Source: Bacteroidota bacterium
GTDB taxonomy: Bacteria; Bacteroidota; Bacteroidia; Bacteroidales; B39-G9
Assembly (NCBI GenBank): GCA_030592465.1
Contig: JAUVJB010000131.1
Location: forward strand, 1 to 8,229
Direction: 5' to 3'
DNA: 8,229 nt
The position numbers were made by a program, and so were the translations under genes. Positions 5,378 to 8,229 of the stretch are shown in pieces. Below the pieces are notes generated by a model, which worked only from the letters and a program-made list of their open reading frames with translations, had not been told where the DNA came from and did not search any database. Position 1 is the first letter of the stretch. Each line of letters begins with the position of its first letter.

Positions 5378-7648
5378 TTATGAATTTTTTATATTATTAA
5401 TTATTTCACCAAGCTCAATAATAACTAATTTAGAAATTTCTTCAAATTTAGAAATAATTAATGGATATTTCTCAATTTCTTTTTCCTCTTTTGCAGAAAT
5501 TTCCAAATTTTTCATATCACTTTCAAGTTGTGTTATGCCCAGCATTGCAACAGAAGATTTAGCACGATGAGCCACTGCACCAAGGGTTTGCCAATCTTTG
5601 GCGTTATAAGCAGTGTTTAATTCTTTAATAAATTCAGGCACTTGTGATTTGAAAATATTTATAAATTCAATAATAATATTATTGTCGTTTTCAGCAACAC
5701 TTTTTAAATATGAAAGATTAACAAATTTATTAGTGATTTCTTCTTTTATATTTATAGGATTTGAGATAAATTTTGTAATTTTTGTAAAAAAATTTTCTTG
5801 TTTAAAAGGTTTAGAAATATAGTCGTTCATGCCAACATTAATACATTTTTCTTTTTCGCCTTTTATAGCTGCTGCAGTAAGTGCAATTATGGGAACATTT
5901 TTTTTATTTATGCCAAAATTATTACGAATATATTGAGTTGTTTCGTACCCGTCCATCTCAGGCATGTGCAAATCCATTAAAATAAGGTCGTAATAATTAT
6001 TTTTATATTTTTCAATTGCAATCCTGCCATTATTGGCAACATCTACATTAATTGAAATTTTTTTTAAGAGGGTAACAACAAAGAGTTGATTTATTTCATT
6101 ATCTTCAACAAGAAGAATACTTTTTTTAAAATGATAATTCAAATTTTCAAATGTTTCTTTTGTCTTTACCGAAATTGTTTTGCCTGGTGTTTTTTGTGTT
6201 TTGTTTGATTTTTTAAAGGTAATATTAAAAGAAAATGTACTTCCTTTGTTAGGTATGCTTTTAACATAAATTTTTCCGCCTTGTAATTCAACTAATTGTT
6301 TCGATATTGTAAGACCTAAGCCTGTCCCACCATATTTTCTTGTTGTGTCGCTGCTTGCTTGACTAAAACTCAAAAAAATTGTTTTTATTTTATCTTTAGA
6401 AATACCAATTCCTGTATCAATAACTAAGAAGAAAATAGTAATGTTGTTTATATCATTTTCAACAGCTCTAACTTTAATAGATACACCTCCTTTTTCAGTA
6501 AATTTCATAGCATTACTGATAAGATTAGTTAAAATTTGATTTAATCTGATTTTGTCACCAAAAAGGTATTCAGGCACATTATTATTTATGTCGAGTTTAA
6601 GATAAAGGTTTTTTTGTTTTGTTTTAAATTTGAATGTATCAATTAGTTTTTCTAATAAAGAATATATGTTAAATTCGACTTGTTCAAATTCAATTTTCCC
6701 TGCCTCCAATTTTGAAAAATCAAGAACATCATTAATAATAACTAATAAATTATCAGCAGAATTAGTAATATTGTCAAGATATTTATATTGATTTTTAGAA
6801 AGTGCTGTGTCAGATAGAAGATTTGTCATTCCAATAATACCATTAATAGGAGTACGAATTTCGTGACTCATGTTTGCAAGAAATTGTTCTTTTATTTTGG
6901 CGGAACTTTCTGCTTGTTCTTTAGCAAGTGTTAATACAATATTTTGTTTTTCAATTTGCGAAAGCATAGAGTTGAAGCCATTTATTAACTGCCCAATTTC
7001 GTCATTACCTTTTTTTTCTATACGAATAGAAAAGTCTTTATTTGTTGATATTTCATCGGTCAGTTTTGCAAGTTTCAATATAGGTCGGGAAATAATTTGT
7101 TGTAATTTAACCGAAAGTAAAAAAGCAATAAATAACGATATGAGAAGTACTAAAGAGATGACTCTAATAAAATTTGAAATACGTTCGCTATATTCTTTCA
7201 AATCAGAGTTAATATAAATAGTACCAATTATTTCATTATCTAAATAAATAGGTTTGGATACAATAAGTGAGTTTTTGTTAAAAATGGTAGAATCTCTATG
7301 AGATGACGGGATAATGACTTTTGCAGAAAAAGATGAATCTCGCTTATATTCGGCAAATAATTCATCGTTTTTGTTAAATATTGATGCTTGCCTAATGTGT
7401 TTGTATGCGTTTAAAGAGCTAAGAAGTTGGATAGCTTCATCTTTTCCGTTAAAAAAAAGATTTGCTGTATTATTTTTACCAATAACATCAGCTAAAGTTG
7501 ATAAGTCCCGAATAGATTTTATTTCAAATTGGGTTCTGTCATAAGCATAAAAAATGATACCTGATAATATTAGCGATATTGAACTTATTATAAGAACAAG
7601 TCCAACAATTTTAATTTTTATTGAAATATCATTAAAACTTAATTTCAT
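5378..7648 (-). CDS. Membrane hybrid histidine kinase with CHASE8-like sensor, HAMP, HisKA, HATPase, REC and HPt domains
   Basis: A 756-residue inner-membrane sensor carrying a complete internal phosphorelay. TM1 covers about 13-35 and TM2 about 160-180. Between them lies a periplasmic region of about 125 residues resembling the CHASE8 domain of YfiN (DLSTLADVIGKNNTANLFF at 48-66). A HAMP linker follows (about 181-234). HisKA has the phosphorylated H262 in FLANMSHEIRTP. The ATPase domain has its N box around N379, the G1 box DTGIG at 411-415 and the G2 box GGTGLGL at 440-446. The receiver has acidic pocket E515/D516, phosphoacceptor D559, T591 and K613. A C-terminal HPt domain (about 645-745) has H694 in AHRAKSS. 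The F box reads IFLSFSQ, with Leu where Glu is usual. The predicted route is H262 to D559 to H694 to an unknown regulator. Its start overlaps the end of the yfiR-like gene by 17 bp, indicating translational coupling, and a STAS gene follows after 18 bp. Confidence 0.95.
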   Translation of the reverse strand: MKLSFNDISIKIKIVGLVLIISSISLILSGIIFYAYDRTQFEIKSIRDLSTLADVIGKNNTANLFFNGKDEAIQLLSSLNAYKHIRQASIFNKNDELFAEYKRDSSFSAKVIIPSSHRDSTIFNKNSLIVSKPIYLDNEIIGTIYINSDLKEYSERISNFIRVISLVLLISLFIAFLLSVKLQQIISRPILKLAKLTDEISTNKDFSIRIEKKGNDEIGQLINGFNSMLSQIEKQNIVLTLAKEQAESSAKIKEQFLANMSHEIRTPINGIIGMTNLLSDTALSKNQYKYLDNITNSADNLLVIINDVLDFSKLEAGKIEFEQVEFNIYSLLEKLIDTFKFKTKQKNLYLKLDINNNVPEYLFGDKIRLNQILTNLISNAMKFTEKGGVSIKVRAVENDINNITIFFLVIDTGIGISKDKIKTIFLSFSQASSDTTRKYGGTGLGLTISKQLVELQGGKIYVKSIPNKGSTFSFNITFKKSNKTQKTPGKTISVKTKETFENLNYHFKKSILLVEDNEINQLFVVTLLKKISINVDVANNGRIAIEKYKNNYYDLILMDLHMPEMDGYETTQYIRNNFGINKKNVPIIALTAAAIKGEKEKCINVGMNDYISKPFKQENFFTKITKFISNPINIKEEITNKFVNLSYLKSVAENDNNIIIEFINIFKSQVPEFIKELNTAYNAKDWQTLGAVAHRAKSSVAMLGITQLESDMKNLEISAKEEKEIEKYPLIISKFEEISKLVIIELGEIINNIKNS

Positions 7649-8210
7649 TTGAGGAAATAATTTTAGCTAAAATTAGTAGTTTTGAGCTAATTAGAAGATT
7701 TGACTGAATTGCGACATCATTATTAATTTCAAAGCGATGTTTTGAATATTGTTGAGAAAAATTGAGAATTCCTCCTGATACACAGAAGTCTTCAATATTA
7801 TCTCCTATTGTTAATATTGGTTTGTTTTTAGTTTGATTTAATATTTTAATAAGTTCAGATTTGTTAACTTCGGGGATAAACAATAAATGACATTTTGTAA
7901 TATCTTCTGGTTTACTAAAATGTTTTATAATCCATTTTCTGCCATTAACAGTTCTGTTTTTAATTGTGTTGTTTATAATAACGCCAAAAGGGTCCGTATC
8001 ATAAATTCCTAAGATAAAAGGAGATGTTTTGGAATCGAATGAACTATCGGGCCATTTTACAAACTTGGTAAAATTAAAAATATAGGCTGCTTTTACTTCA
8101 TATTCAGTATATGGTTGTGTGTATCCTTTTATTAAAAGTGAACACATTAATATAACAAAAAGTGAAAGTTGCAAAAAACGATTTTTATATTTTGTAAAAT
8201 TGTTTTTCAA
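7632..8210 (-). CDS. YfiR-family periplasmic protein (DUF4154), TTG start
   Basis: A 192-residue exported protein of the YfiR family. In Pseudomonas aeruginosa, YfiR is a periplasmic repressor that binds the sensor domain of the cyclase YfiN. Residues 1 to about 32 are a signal peptide: a basic start (KNNFTKYKNR), then a hydrophobic core LFVILMCSLLI. Family hallmarks follow: EYEVKAAYIFNFTKFVKWP (36-54), the PF-LGIY-DPFG segment (64-76), CHLLFI (107-112), LTIGD (133-137), GGILNF (146-151), FEIN (160-163) and SSKLLILA (175-182). Only C107 and C143 remain outside the signal peptide, so the two disulfides described for P. aeruginosa YfiR cannot both form. TTG at 8210-8208 is the chosen start: an in-frame stop lies at 8228-8226, no ATG occurs before codon 22, and a later TTG (codon 13) would remove the basic n-region. 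It is first of the visible operon and overlaps the kinase gene by 17 bp; its promoter lies outside the window. Confidence 0.9.
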   Translation of the reverse strand: MKNNFTKYKNRFLQLSLFVILMCSLLIKGYTQPYTEYEVKAAYIFNFTKFVKWPDSSFDSKTSPFILGIYDTDPFGVIINNTIKNRTVNGRKWIIKHFSKPEDITKCHLLFIPEVNKSELIKILNQTKNKPILTIGDNIEDFCVSGGILNFSQQYSKHRFEINNDVAIQSNLLISSKLLILAKIISSNEIKF

Positions 8211-8229
8211 ATTATTTTTTTTTAATTAC

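Overview
The window looks like chromosomal DNA of an AT-rich Bacteroidota (Bacteroidetes), probably of the Bacteroidales/Marinilabiliales kind. This rests on the AT-rich base composition, the lack of Shine-Dalgarno sequences before the genes, the first gene's close match to a PLP enzyme family I know from that phylum, and a YfiR/hybrid-kinase gene set common there. The species cannot be named from sequence alone.

Layout. (1) 1-1178, plus strand: the 3' part of an alpha-oxoamine synthase-type PLP enzyme whose start lies before the window, followed by a Rho-independent terminator (1202-1230). (2) 1231-1689, plus strand: about 459 nt with group II intron hallmarks (domain I hairpins, a domain V helix with a dinucleotide bulge, a domain VI helix with a bulged A, 3' end AT). 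It has no intron-encoded reverse transcriptase and sits directly behind the terminator T-tract, the usual target of group IIC introns. A GC-rich 20-bp tandem repeat lies inside it. (3) 1681-3693, minus strand: uvrB, complete, GTG start; its last codons and stop are formed by the 3' end of the intron. (4) 3728-3760: an isolated imperfect palindrome. (5) 3822-4856, minus strand: a secreted endonuclease/exonuclease/phosphatase-fold hydrolase. (6) 5018-8210, minus strand: a compact three-gene signalling operon transcribed in the order yfiR-like gene, CHASE8-like/HAMP hybrid histidine kinase with REC and HPt domains, STAS-domain protein.

How the genes work together. The first gene, uvrB and the nuclease appear to be independent units. 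The three-gene operon is the most interesting part. In the Pseudomonas YfiBNR system, periplasmic YfiR represses YfiN, a CHASE8-HAMP-GGDEF diguanylate cyclase. Here a YfiR-family protein is translationally coupled (17-bp overlap) to a membrane protein with the same kind of N-terminal half, but its output is a complete phosphorelay histidine kinase instead of a cyclase, and a STAS (anti-anti-sigma-like) gene follows 18 bp later. I infer periplasmic control of a phosphorelay that may feed a partner-switching output. The missing parts (a terminal response regulator, an anti-sigma or PP2C partner, a YfiB-like outer membrane partner) are not in the window.
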